Below, piece by piece: positions 52,263-60,819 of a DNA stretch of 64,000 bases (its first letter is position 1; every line of letters starts with the position of its first letter). Origin of the DNA: Roseomonas sp. E05. Its GTDB lineage: Bacteria; Pseudomonadota; Alphaproteobacteria; Acetobacterales; Acetobacteraceae. The notes beneath the pieces were generated by a model. It saw only the letters and a program-made list of their open reading frames with translations, was not told the origin of the DNA and made no database searches. Position numbers and translations under genes: made by a program. The stretch lies in the NCBI RefSeq assembly GCF_030063475.1, contig NZ_JASIRT010000007.1, positions 155,816 through 219,815 on the forward strand. The letters are read 5' to 3'.

Positions 52263-53851
52263 GCCCGCCCCAGCTTCGGCAGGGCGATGCGGCAGCGCAG
52301 CCCGCCCGGCGCGAAGCGCAGCGTCACCTCGCCACCGACCTGCCGCGCCAGGCCGCTCTGCAGCAGCCGGGTGCCGAAGCCCTGATGGGCCGGCGGCTCG
52401 CGCAGCGGCATCCCGCCACGCTCCTCCCAGCACAGGCACAGCCGTCCGCTCGCCTGGCTCTCGCGGCGCCACTGGACCCGCACCTCTCCCCGCGGCCCGG
52501 AGAGCGCACCGTGCCGCGCGGCATTGGTCGCCAGTTCGTGCAGCGCCATGCCCATCACCACGCCGATCTCTGGCGGAAGCTGCAGGTCCTCGCCCTCGAT
52601 CCATGTGCGGCCGCCCTCCGGGCCACCATGCGGCGCCAGCTCGGCCTCGACCAGGCTGCGCAACGGAACCCCGGTCCAGTTCTCGCGCATCAGCAGCGCG
52701 TGCGTCCTGACGAGGGCGAGCAGCCGCCGCTGGAAGGCGGCGACCCGCTGCTCGGCCGGGCCCTCGGCGCGCAGGCTCTGCACCGCCAGGGACTGCACGA
52801 TGGCCAGGGTGTTGTTGACGCGGTGGTTCAGCTCGCGCAGCAACAGCTCCTGCCGCGCCGCCGCCTGCTTCCGCTCGGCGATGTCGGCCTGAACGGCGGT
52901 GTAGAGCCGGGCATTGTCGATCGCCACCGCCGCCTGCCCGGCGATGCCGGTGACGATCCGCTCCGCCCGCTCGGTGAAGACGCCGGGCTCGGGATGGCCG
53001 AAGAACAGCGTGCCCAGCACGGTGCCGGAGCGCGAGACGACCGGCGCGGCGAGATAGCTGCGCACCGGCATGTGCCCCGGCGGCATGCCATGATGGGGCG
53101 CGTGCCGCCCGTAGCGCGGGTCGCGCGTGATATCGTCCGAGCGGATGATCGCCTCGCCGCGCAGCGTGGGCGCGAAGACGGCGGTGGAATGTGGAATCGG
53201 CAACGCCGTGAAGACCTCACGCGCGGCGCCAGAAAGGACATAGGGGTTCAGCTGGCCCCGCTCGCCCTCCTCGTCGGCATAGAAGAAGGCGCCGAACCGG
53301 GCACCCGAGAGGGTGGTGGCGGCGTCGGTGACGGCCTGGACCAGCTTCTGGAGGTCCAGCTCGGCGGCAAGCTGCGCCCCGGTGCGGTTCAGAAGCTCCA
53401 GCGTGCGCGTCTCCTCGCGCATCGCCTCCTCGGCCCGGCGCTGCTCGGTCACATCGCGTGCCAGCACCAGCCAGCGGCGCAAGGTCCCAGCCTCGTCGCG
53501 CACGGGGGAGACCGCCAGCTCGGCGACATAGGCCTCGCCCCCCGCGCGGCGGCCCGGGGCGTCGCCCCGGAAGGTCTCGCCGGCCGCCAGGGTGGCGTGC
53601 AGGGCCAGGCGCAGGCCGGCCTCCGCCTGGCGCAGCAGCATGTCGAGCGGGCAGCCGACCAGCTCCGCTGTCGGCAGCCCCACCAGCCGACAGAAGGCAG
53701 GATTGACGTACTCGATGCGCGGCCCGGCCGGCCCGGCGGCGGCATCGGCAAGCAGGATGGCCTCGCCCGCCGCCTCCACCACGGCCTGGAACAGCCCGGT
53801 CTCGTGCTCCAAGGACAAAGCTTCCGTCTCTCCCGCGGCAAGTGCGCGCAA
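52259..53851 (-). CDS. PAS-GAF sensor histidine kinase, HWE type
   Basis: This soluble kinase of about 530 residues has an N-terminal PAS domain (AVVEAAGEAILLADAAAGPA, NPAFCRLVGL), a GAF domain (ELDLQKLVQAVTDAATTLSG, SYLAAPVVSRSGTVLGTLFF) and an HWE/HisKA_2 kinase core: ELNHRVNNTLAIVQ with His343, HELATNAARHGALS as N box, and a CWEERGG motif supplying the Trp-x-Glu. No stretch suggests TM helices. Start is unclear: TTG at 53851 or TTG at 53818 after a GGGAGAG box. The stop TAA at 52259-52261 uses one base of the IS end; before insertion it would have been TAG. Partner regulator unknown; the receiver at 41138 is a candidate. Confidence 0.88.
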   Translation of the reverse strand: MRALAAGETEALSLEHETGLFQAVVEAAGEAILLADAAAGPAGPRIEYVNPAFCRLVGLPTAELVGCPLDMLLRQAEAGLRLALHATLAAGETFRGDAPGRRAGGEAYVAELAVSPVRDEAGTLRRWLVLARDVTEQRRAEEAMREETRTLELLNRTGAQLAAELDLQKLVQAVTDAATTLSGARFGAFFYADEEGERGQLNPYVLSGAAREVFTALPIPHSTAVFAPTLRGEAIIRSDDITRDPRYGRHAPHHGMPPGHMPVRSYLAAPVVSRSGTVLGTLFFGHPEPGVFTERAERIVTGIAGQAAVAIDNARLYTAVQADIAERKQAAARQELLLRELNHRVNNTLAIVQSLAVQSLRAEGPAEQRVAAFQRRLLALVRTHALLMRENWTGVPLRSLVEAELAPHGGPEGGRTWIEGEDLQLPPEIGVVMGMALHELATNAARHGALSGPRGEVRVQWRRESQASGRLCLCWEERGGMPLREPPAHQGFGTRLLQSGLARQVGGEVTLRFAPGGLRCRIALPKLGRA

Positions 53852-53858
53852 ACACAGG

Positions 53859-53881
53859 GAATGGGGTGCAGCACCCCATTC
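53859..53881. repeat. Perfect inverted repeat just upstream of the histidine kinase
   Basis: GAATGGGGTGC and GCACCCCATTC are 11-bp arms around one A. It lies 8 nt upstream of the TTG start of the kinase and 132 nt downstream of the aldolase stop on the minus strand. It could be an aldolase terminator without a T-run, an operator for the kinase gene, or an RNA element blocking ribosome entry. Confidence 0.5.
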
Positions 53882-54012
53882 GGGCTCGGGAGGGATTTGC
53901 CCTTTTGCGCTCCACCGGGCAAGCTTTCATCCGCTGGTTGAGCAGATCCGGGCCGGCGGTGCGCGGAAGCCGATGCCGGGGACGGTCTCCCCGGCGAGGC
54001 GTGGCCTGGCGG

Positions 54013-54774
54013 CTAGCGGGCGTAGTCCGGCTCTTCCCGGTCCAGCACCCGCCGCCAGGCATCGAGATGGAGGCGGGCGTCCATCTTGTCGCCCCAGGGG
54101 CCATGGTGGTTCCGCCGCAGCCGCTCGGGCAGGCGGTGCAGCGGCTGGCCGGTCTGCAAGGCAGTCATCTGGTACATGGCGGTGCGCTCGGCCATGTAGC
54201 ACTCGTCGAAGGCGTCGTGCACCGTGGGGCCGACCACCGTCACGCCGTGGCCACGCATCACCATGATGCTCTTGTCGCCCATCAGCCGGGCGATACGATC
54301 ACCCTCCTCGTTCTGGTGCACGGGCTCGTCGCCCTCGTGGTCGTAGACCATGCGGTCGTTCAGCAGCAGGTTGTTGTGGTGCGAGAGCGCGAACTCCGTG
54401 TCGCGCAGCAGCGACAGCGCGGTGAGCCAGCGCGGATGCACGTGGATGACGCAGGTCGCGGCGGGATTCTGCAGGTGGATGCGGGCATGGATGTGGAAGG
54501 CCACCTTGCGCAGCTCACCGCTGCCCTGCAGCACGCGCCCCTCCAGGTCGCAGATGATGAGGTCGCTGGCGCGCAGCTCCTGGAACAGGTAGCCGCGCGG
54601 ATTGATCAGGAAGCGCGGCGCCTCGCCCGGCAGCATCAGGCTGTTGTGGTTGCCGATCTGCTCGTTCCAGCCGAGCCGGGCGGCGACGCGGAAGACCGCC
54701 GCCATGTCGCAGCGCATCGCCCATTCCGCCTCCTCCTCCGGGCTGCGGGTCAGCTGCCGGATCGTCGTCGCCAT
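54013..54774 (-). CDS. Class II aldolase/adducin family protein
   Basis: This 253-residue protein has the class II aldolase fold: GNHNSLMLPG, FLINPRGYLFQEL, HARIHLQNPAATCVIHVHP with the HxH zinc ligands, and MRGHGVTVVGPTVHDAFDE with the third His. It may be an aldolase, epimerase or decarboxylase acting on small hydroxy acids or sugar phosphates. The N-terminal Leu-rich helix (TIRQLTRSPEEEAEWAMRCD) is typical of the sub-branch near bacterial amide and aromatic catabolic clusters. It diverges from the DMFase-like gene, 186 nt away, and may belong to the same pathway (inference from position). Confidence 0.9.
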   Translation of the reverse strand: MATTIRQLTRSPEEEAEWAMRCDMAAVFRVAARLGWNEQIGNHNSLMLPGEAPRFLINPRGYLFQELRASDLIICDLEGRVLQGSGELRKVAFHIHARIHLQNPAATCVIHVHPRWLTALSLLRDTEFALSHHNNLLLNDRMVYDHEGDEPVHQNEEGDRIARLMGDKSIMVMRGHGVTVVGPTVHDAFDECYMAERTAMYQMTALQTGQPLHRLPERLRRNHHGPWGDKMDARLHLDAWRRVLDREEPDYAR

Positions 54775-54861
54775 GCCGGTCTCCTGTCTCTGCCGGGCGC
54801 CGAGGCTGCGCCTGATGATGGCGGAATGCCAAGCGGAATCAGGCGGGCATCACGGCGGCGC

Positions 54862-54893
54862 GGAAGTTTCCCGAGCTGCTGAGCAAAGTTTGC
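54862..54893. promoter_or_regulatory. Candidate operator dyads in the aldolase/DMFase divergent region
   Basis: GGAAGTTTCC (54862-54871) and the perfect 11-nt dyad GCAAAGTTTGC (54883-54893) lie 21 nt apart, about two helix turns, in the 186-nt gap between the class II aldolase and DMFase-like genes. Such spacing fits binding of a dimeric or tetrameric regulator controlling both genes. No regulator gene is adjacent, so this remains a guess. The gap holds no gene. Confidence 0.3.
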
Positions 54894-54960
54894 AAGGCCT
54901 TGCCGCCATACCGCACATCGTTACGCTGCTGCCCGGCATGTGGGCAGGAAAGGTCTTCCG

Positions 54961-57141
54961 ATGCAGGAACTCCCGGTCACCGGCTATCTCGACCGCTTCT
55001 CCCGCCGGCCGGGCGAAAGCCTGGCGGCGCAGGTCAGTGTCCCCTCGGGGCAGCCCTGCCGGGCGCGGCTGGTGCGGGTGATCAGCGGCGACCCCAATCC
55101 CGCCGGGCCGGGCCTGCGCTTCGAGGATCTCTCGGCGCGCTTCGACATCAGCTTTCCCGGCCGCCCGCAGCCGATCCAGGCCGGCTCCTGCGCCGTGGTG
55201 CCGACGGGGCCGCGCCGCCCCGCCGGCGCCACCACCTGGACCGTGCTGGTCTGGGCCGCGGCGCTGCCGGCCGGAACCGCGGCGCTGCTCAGCGAGGAGA
55301 CCGATGGCACCCGCGTCACGCTCGGCCTCGGCCCGCAAGGCGCGGTGGCGCGGCTGACGCACGGCGGCACGGTGCGCGAGGTCCCGGCCGGCACGCCGCT
55401 GAAGGCGCGCGGCTGGTATCGCCTCTGGCTCAGCCTGGCGCCGGAGCAGGATGCGCTCTGGCTGGGCCAGCAGCCGCTGCTCCCCGCCGATGGCGCCGCC
55501 ACGGTGGCGCGGGCGGCGCTGGAAGGCTTCACCCCGCCCGCCGGCGGCGGGGCGGTGGTGATCGGCGCCGAGGATGCGCGGCAACCCGCGCGCCACGTCA
55601 CGGCGAAGCTGGAGGAGCCGGCCATCCTGCCCGGCGCCTTCGCCTCCTGGCCGGTGCCGCTCGGCCTGCCGGCGCCGCCGCTGGCCCGCTGGGATTTCAG
55701 CCGCGGCATCCCGACGCAGCGCATCGAGGATACCGGGCCGCAGGCCTGCCACGGCGAACTCCGCAACCTGCCCACGCGCGCCGTGGTCGGCGCCCGCTGG
55801 TCGGGGCGCGAGATGTGCTGGCGGCACGCGCCGGAGGACTATGCCGCCATCCACTTCCACGCCGACGATCTCGGCGACTGCGGCTGGCAGACCGACTTCC
55901 GCTTCGACATCCCGCAGGACCTGCGCAGCGGTGCCTATGCGCTGCACCTGACCTGCGAGGCCGGCGAGGACTGGCTGCCCTTCTACGTTCTGCCGCCGCG
56001 CGGGACGGCCACGGCGCCGATCGCCTTCCTCGCCTCCACCTTCACCTATCAGGCCTATGCCAACCATGCGCGCGGCAATGCCGACGAAGCCTACATGCAG
56101 CGCGTGCGCGAGTGGGGCGCCTATCCACACAACCCCGACCACCACCCGCTCTACGGCCGCAGCACCTACAACCGCCACCCGGACGACAGCGGCATCGCCT
56201 TCTCCTCGCGCCTGCGGCCGATCCTGACCATGCGGCCGGGATTCCTGACCTTCAATGACGCACGCGGCTCCGGCCTGCGGCACTACCCGGCGGACACCCA
56301 CATCCTGGCCTGGCTGGAGGCGCGTGGCTTCGCCTTCGACGTGATCACCGACGAGGATCTGCACGAGGAGGGCGCGGCGCTGCTCGCGCCTTACGCGCTG
56401 GTGATGACCGGCTCCCATCCGGAATATCACACGGCAGCGACACTGGACGCGCTGCGCGACTACACCGCAACCGGCGGGCGCCTCACCTATCTCGGCGGCA
56501 ACGGCTTCTACTGGCGCATCGCCTGCGTGCCCGAGCTGCCGGGCATGATCGAGCTGCGCCGCGCCGAGGGCGGCATCCGCGCCTGGGCCGCCGAGCCGGG
56601 CGAGTACTACCACGCGCTGGATGGGCAGTATGGCGGGTTGTGGCGGCGCAACCGGCGGCCGCCGCAGGCGCTGGTGGGCGTCGGCTTTTCCGGCCAGGGG
56701 CTGTTCGAGGGCACGCATTACCGGCGCCTCCCCGCCAGCCACGCGCCTGAATTCGCCTGGATGTTCGAGGGCATCGCGGAGGAGGTGCTGGGCGATTACG
56801 GCCTCTCCGGCGGCGGCGCGGCGGGCTTCGAGCTGGACCGTGCCGACACCACGCTGGGCACGCCGCCCGAGGCGGTGGTGCTGGCACGCTCGGAGGAGCC
56901 GCCTGCCTCCTTCGTCACCGTGCCGGAGGAGCTGCTCTCGCATGTCAACACCGTCTCCGGAGAGACGCCGGAGGCGCTGAAGCGCGGCGAGATCGTTTAT
57001 TTCGACACGCCAGGCGGCGGCGCGGTTTTTTCTGTCGGTTCCATAACCTTCTGTGGCAGCCTTTGGCGCAACGGCTTCGAAGGGCCGGTCAGCCGCCTGC
57101 TGGAAAACGTGGTGCGCCGCTTCAGCCGCATCACGCGCTGA
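54961..57141 (+). CDS. N,N-dimethylformamidase-like large subunit
   Basis: This 726-residue protein resembles DMFase beta. An N-terminal half of Ig-like and LamG-like beta domains (WTVLVWAAALPAGTAAL, GWYRLWLSLAPEQDALWLG) precedes a catalytic half (PIAFLASTFTYQAYANHARG, LHEEGAALLAPYALVMTGSH). In the Paracoccus enzyme, from memory, iron is held by two Tyr and one Glu with a His nearby (Tyr399, Tyr440, Glu521, His519). Here Tyr366, Tyr403, Glu488 and His486 (in GSHPEYH) line up at nearly constant offsets. The ATG at 54961 follows AGGAAAGG; a GTG at 54940 is less likely. No gene for the 15-kDa small subunit precedes it. It would hydrolyse an N-substituted amide; which one is unknown. Confidence 0.85.
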   Translation: MQELPVTGYLDRFSRRPGESLAAQVSVPSGQPCRARLVRVISGDPNPAGPGLRFEDLSARFDISFPGRPQPIQAGSCAVVPTGPRRPAGATTWTVLVWAAALPAGTAALLSEETDGTRVTLGLGPQGAVARLTHGGTVREVPAGTPLKARGWYRLWLSLAPEQDALWLGQQPLLPADGAATVARAALEGFTPPAGGGAVVIGAEDARQPARHVTAKLEEPAILPGAFASWPVPLGLPAPPLARWDFSRGIPTQRIEDTGPQACHGELRNLPTRAVVGARWSGREMCWRHAPEDYAAIHFHADDLGDCGWQTDFRFDIPQDLRSGAYALHLTCEAGEDWLPFYVLPPRGTATAPIAFLASTFTYQAYANHARGNADEAYMQRVREWGAYPHNPDHHPLYGRSTYNRHPDDSGIAFSSRLRPILTMRPGFLTFNDARGSGLRHYPADTHILAWLEARGFAFDVITDEDLHEEGAALLAPYALVMTGSHPEYHTAATLDALRDYTATGGRLTYLGGNGFYWRIACVPELPGMIELRRAEGGIRAWAAEPGEYYHALDGQYGGLWRRNRRPPQALVGVGFSGQGLFEGTHYRRLPASHAPEFAWMFEGIAEEVLGDYGLSGGGAAGFELDRADTTLGTPPEAVVLARSEEPPASFVTVPEELLSHVNTVSGETPEALKRGEIVYFDTPGGGAVFSVGSITFCGSLWRNGFEGPVSRLLENVVRRFSRITR

Positions 57142-57304
57142 TATTTTGTGCAACGCGGACAAAGAGCAGGCGCATTCGCCGAATTTTTGGTCTTTTTGCC
57201 TGAAGGCTGTGCGAATCTGGGTTGACGCTCTGTGACGGTGCCGGAAAGCTTCCCCCAGCGAGGCTTTCCGACTGATCCCACCACGCAAGCAGCGGAGACT
57301 GAGG

Positions 57305-58894
57305 ATGAAGCGAGCCTTCCTGCGGACCTGCGCCGCGCCGGCGCTGATGGCCGTCTCCCTGGCGGCCGCGCCCTGGCCCCCCGCCCTGGCCGCCCCCTTC
57401 ACCTGCCCCGTGCGCGGTGGCGACCTGGTCTTCGGCCAGGAGGCGAACGTCAACAGCCTGGACCAGATGACGTCCAGCACGATCTCCACCCGCAACATCG
57501 CGATGAACATCTATGAGTCGCTGGTCACGCGGGACGAGAACAACAACGTCATCCCTGAGCTGGCCGAGAGCGTTGAGGAATCGCCCGACCACCTCACCTA
57601 CACCTTCAAGCTGCGGCAAGGCATCAGCTTCCACAACGGCAAGCCGATGACATCCGCCGATGTCGCCGCCTCCTTCGACCGCTACAAGAAGATCGGCCTG
57701 CAGCGCAGCACGCTGGACAACGTGAAGGGTTGGGAAGCGCCGGATGCCGGCACTTTCGTCATCCACATGGAGCGCGTGCAGCCGACCTTCCTGGAGGCGC
57801 TCTCCTCCTTCAGCGTGCCGATCGTCATCATCCCCGCCGAGAACAAGGACGATCCGCCGCAGCAGCTGAAGCCCGTCGGCACCGGGCCGTTCAAGCTGGC
57901 CGAGTTCGTGCCCGGCAGCCACGCCAGGCTGGTGCGCTATGACGGCTACAAGCCGAACACCGCCCATGAGCAGATGACCGGCTTCGGCGGCTACAAGGTC
58001 GCCTGCCTGGACAGCGTCACCTTCCGCATCGTCACCGAGGCTTCGGCGCGCGTCGCCGGGCTGGAGACGGGCGAGTTGCAGGGCGTCGAGGACATCCCGA
58101 CCAAGTCGGTCGCGGCGATGCGCAAGAACCCGGACGTCACGGTGCTGCCGCTGAAGAACTGGTGGATCCAGATCGCGCTGCCCAACACCGCGCACCCGCC
58201 CACCGACAACCTCATGTTCCGCAAGGCCGTGCAGGCCGCGCTGGGCATGGAGGACATCATGGATGCGGCAACCGACAACAACTACAGCCTGAATGTCGGC
58301 TTCCAGTACCCGAACCAGCCCACCTACACGGACGCGGGGAAGGAGACCTACAACATCAACGACCCCGACCTGGCGCAGAAATACCTGAAGGAGTCCGGCT
58401 ACAAGGGCGAGCCGATCTACATCCTCACCAACCGCGACTACGCGCCAATGTACAACGCGGCGCTCGTCATGCAGCAGCAGATGCAGGCGGTCGGCATCAA
58501 GGCCGAGCTGAAGGTGACGGACTGGCCGACCTCGGTGCAGATGTCGCAGAAGGTCAACAGCGACCAGTGGCATTTCTTCCACTCCGGATGGGGCACGCAG
58601 CCGGCGCTCGGCGCGCTGGCCACCATGCAGTTCCTCGCCTCGCCCGGTGCCAACTATCGCCCGCGCGACGACAAGGGCGACCCGGAGGTGGAGGCCGCCT
58701 GGAGCGACATGAACACCAAGCCGACGCAGAAGGAGCGCAACGAGGCCTTCGCGCGGATGCAGAAGCTGGTGCTGGAAAAGGCGCTGGCCTATCCCTTCGG
58801 CTCGCTGACCAAGGTGCAGGCGGTGCGGGCCAGCGTGCAGAACTTCCATCCCTTCCGCATTCCGCGCTTCAGCAACGTCTGGATCAAGAAGTGA
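57305..58894 (+). CDS. ABC transporter solute-binding protein, family 5 (peptide/opine/nickel type)
   Basis: This 529-residue periplasmic protein has a signal peptide to about residue 30 (ALAAPF) and the family 5 core: VNSLDQMTSSTISTRNIAMN, NIYESLVTRDENNNVIPELA, TYTFKLRQGISFHNGKPMTS and GTGPFKLAEF. It delivers a peptide-sized or other polar ligand to the permeases encoded downstream. The 163-nt region ahead holds a TTGACG-like -35 candidate (57222) and no gene. It is followed by a hairpin (58938-58962) before the permease gene, which could favour higher binding-protein levels. Ligand unknown; neighbours suggest an amide or acylated compound. Confidence 0.92.
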   Translation: MKRAFLRTCAAPALMAVSLAAAPWPPALAAPFTCPVRGGDLVFGQEANVNSLDQMTSSTISTRNIAMNIYESLVTRDENNNVIPELAESVEESPDHLTYTFKLRQGISFHNGKPMTSADVAASFDRYKKIGLQRSTLDNVKGWEAPDAGTFVIHMERVQPTFLEALSSFSVPIVIIPAENKDDPPQQLKPVGTGPFKLAEFVPGSHARLVRYDGYKPNTAHEQMTGFGGYKVACLDSVTFRIVTEASARVAGLETGELQGVEDIPTKSVAAMRKNPDVTVLPLKNWWIQIALPNTAHPPTDNLMFRKAVQAALGMEDIMDAATDNNYSLNVGFQYPNQPTYTDAGKETYNINDPDLAQKYLKESGYKGEPIYILTNRDYAPMYNAALVMQQQMQAVGIKAELKVTDWPTSVQMSQKVNSDQWHFFHSGWGTQPALGALATMQFLASPGANYRPRDDKGDPEVEAAWSDMNTKPTQKERNEAFARMQKLVLEKALAYPFGSLTKVQAVRASVQNFHPFRIPRFSNVWIKK

Positions 58895-58937
58895 GCCGGC
58901 GGGCGGCGCGACCCGACTTGCAGAAAGGAAGGGGGGT

Positions 58938-58962
58938 CTGGGGGGAACCCGTTTCCCCCCGG
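58938..58962 (+). terminator. Intra-operon hairpin between binding-protein and permease genes
   Basis: GGGGGGAA (58940-58947) pairs with TTCCCCCC (58953-58960), extended by CT with GG, around CCCGT. It lies 43 nt after the binding-protein stop and ends 11 nt before the permease ATG, so it may mask part of the ribosome site. It resembles the CGGGGGAA family at 19790/31751/31872. A role as attenuator or as 3' stabiliser of the binding-protein mRNA is inferred. Confidence 0.5.
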
Positions 58963-58973
58963 CCTTTCACACC

Positions 58974-59918
58974 ATGCTGAGCGTTGCGCTCCGCCGCATC
59001 GCCAGCGCGATTCCGGTGCTGCTGCTGGTCAGCCTGATCACCTTCGGCATGATGCGGCTGATCCCCGGCGACCCCGCCGCCGCCATTGCGGGCCTTTCGG
59101 CGACACCGCAGCAGGTGGCGCAGATCCGCGCCGATCTCGGGCTCGATGAACCCTTCCTGATGCAGCTTGGGCGCTGGTATGGCGGCATGCTGCAGGGCGA
59201 TCTCGGCCGTTCGATCCTGATGGGCAAGGGCGTGGTGGCGGTGACGATGGAGCGCCTGCCGGTGACGCTGGCGCTCTCGGCCTATGCGCTGGTGCTGACG
59301 CTGGTGATCGGGCTGCTGGCCGGCATCATTGCGGCATTGCGGCAGAACACGGTGATCGACCAGGCCGCGATGATGTTCGCGATGATCGGCATCTCGATCC
59401 CGAGCTTCTTCCTCGGCCTGCTGATGATCATCGTCTTCGCCGTGCGGCTGGGCTGGCTGCCGACCGGCGGCTACATCCCGCTCACCGAGGACCCCTGGGG
59501 CTGGTTCGTCACCTCAACCATGCCGGCCATCTCCCTGGCGCTGCTGCAGGCCGGGCTGCTGGCGCGCATCACGCGCTCCACGATGCTGGAGGTGCTGCGG
59601 CAGGACTATATCCGCACCGCGCGCGCCAAGGGCCTGCCGGCGCGCCAGGTGGTGTTCAAGCACGCGCTCGCGAATGCGCTGATCCCGATCACCACGGTGG
59701 TCGGCATCATCATCAGCCTGCTGCTCTCGGGCGCGGTGGTGACGGAGGCGCTGTTCTCCATCCCCGGCATCGGCGGATTGCTGACCCAGGCGGTGCTGAA
59801 CCGCGATTATCCCATGGTGCAGGGCGGGCTGCTGCTGGTCACCGCCTTCCTCGTCCTCGTCAATATCGGGATCGACATGCTCTACGCCTTTCTCGACCCG
59901 CGGGTGCGCTATGAGTGA
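58974..59918 (+). CDS. ABC transporter permease (DppB/OppB type)
   Basis: This 314-residue inner-membrane permease has six predicted TM helices; the first is IASAIPVLLLVSLITFGMMRL followed by IPGDPAAAIAGLSAT, a family hallmark. The EAA-loop that contacts the ATPases is DYIRTARAKGLPARQVVFKH. It ends in the usual AFLVLVNIGIDMLYAFLDPR motif. It forms a heterodimeric channel with the next gene product, whose start overlaps its stop by 8 nt. Confidence 0.95.
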   Translation: MLSVALRRIASAIPVLLLVSLITFGMMRLIPGDPAAAIAGLSATPQQVAQIRADLGLDEPFLMQLGRWYGGMLQGDLGRSILMGKGVVAVTMERLPVTLALSAYALVLTLVIGLLAGIIAALRQNTVIDQAAMMFAMIGISIPSFFLGLLMIIVFAVRLGWLPTGGYIPLTEDPWGWFVTSTMPAISLALLQAGLLARITRSTMLEVLRQDYIRTARAKGLPARQVVFKHALANALIPITTVVGIIISLLLSGAVVTEALFSIPGIGGLLTQAVLNRDYPMVQGGLLLVTAFLVLVNIGIDMLYAFLDPRVRYE

Positions 59919-60819
59919 AACCGGCGCGCTGCCGCTGGAGGCCATCAGGTCCGAGGCGGAGCCCGAGCCGAAGCGCGTGCATCCGGCCTGGATGACGCTG
60001 CGCCGGTTGTTCCGGCACCGCCTCTTCGTCACCGGGCTGATCCTGTTCGGCATCATCGCCTTCATGGCCGCGGCCGCGCCCTGGATCACCGACATCAACC
60101 CGAACCGCCTCTCCATGCGCAACAAGTTCATGCCGCCAGGCGGCGACTTCATTCTCGGCACCGACAATTTCGGCCGCAGCCTGTGGTCGCGGGTGGTCTG
60201 GGGCGCGCGGCTCTCGGTGATCATCGGCGTTTCGGTCGTGGCACTGAACGCCGTCTTCGGCACGCTGATCGGCGCCGCCGCCGGCTATTTCCGGCGCCTC
60301 GACAACCTGCTGATGCGCATCAACGACGCGCTGATGGCCTTCCCCGCCATCCTGCTGGCGATCGGCGTCACCGCCATGCTCGGCCCCTCCACCGCCAACG
60401 TCATCATCGCGCTCGGCATCGTCTATGTGCCGCGCACGGCGCGCATCGTCCGCTCCTCGGTGATCGTGCTGCGGGAGATGGAATACGTTCAGGCCGCCAT
60501 CGCCGCCGGCGCGGGGCACTGGCGCATCCTGCGCCACCACATCCTGCCCAACGCCATGGCGCCGATGATCGTGCAGCTCTCCTTCCTCTTCGCCTATGCC
60601 GTGCTCTCGGAGGCGACGCTCTCCTTCCTCGGCCTTGGCGCCGTGCCGCCGACGCCGACCTGGGGCAACATCATGGCCGAGGGGCGCGACTTCATGCGCG
60701 ATGCGCCCTGGATCATCGCCATCCCCGGCGTCACGCTGATGATCACCGTGCTCGGCCTCAACATGCTGGGCGACGGGCTGCGCGACGTGCTCGACCCCCG
60801 GCTCAGGATCCAGCAATGA
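59911..60819 (+). CDS. ABC transporter permease (DppC/OppC type)
   Basis: This 302-residue permease has an N-terminal cytosolic segment (PEPKRVHPAWMTLRRLFRHR), the first TM FVTGLILFGIIAFMAAAAPW, FILGTDNFGRSLWSRVVWG as in DppC, and an EAA loop EYVQAAIAAGAGHWRILRHH. It ends VLGLNMLGDGLRDVLDPRL, the typical C-terminus. The neighbour gene on each side overlaps it (8 and 4 nt). Partner of the preceding DppB-like protein in the channel. Confidence 0.95.
   Translation: MSETGALPLEAIRSEAEPEPKRVHPAWMTLRRLFRHRLFVTGLILFGIIAFMAAAAPWITDINPNRLSMRNKFMPPGGDFILGTDNFGRSLWSRVVWGARLSVIIGVSVVALNAVFGTLIGAAAGYFRRLDNLLMRINDALMAFPAILLAIGVTAMLGPSTANVIIALGIVYVPRTARIVRSSVIVLREMEYVQAAIAAGAGHWRILRHHILPNAMAPMIVQLSFLFAYAVLSEATLSFLGLGAVPPTPTWGNIMAEGRDFMRDAPWIIAIPGVTLMITVLGLNMLGDGLRDVLDPRLRIQQ

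Noticed and set aside
54775..54960. Small-subunit gene for the DMFase-like protein
   Set aside because: The 186-nt gap is too short and holds no suitable frame; only dyads are visible.
57142..57304. Riboswitch or leader RNA before the ABC binding-protein gene
   Set aside because: T-rich patches are present but no conserved riboswitch motif or convincing multi-stem fold was recognised.
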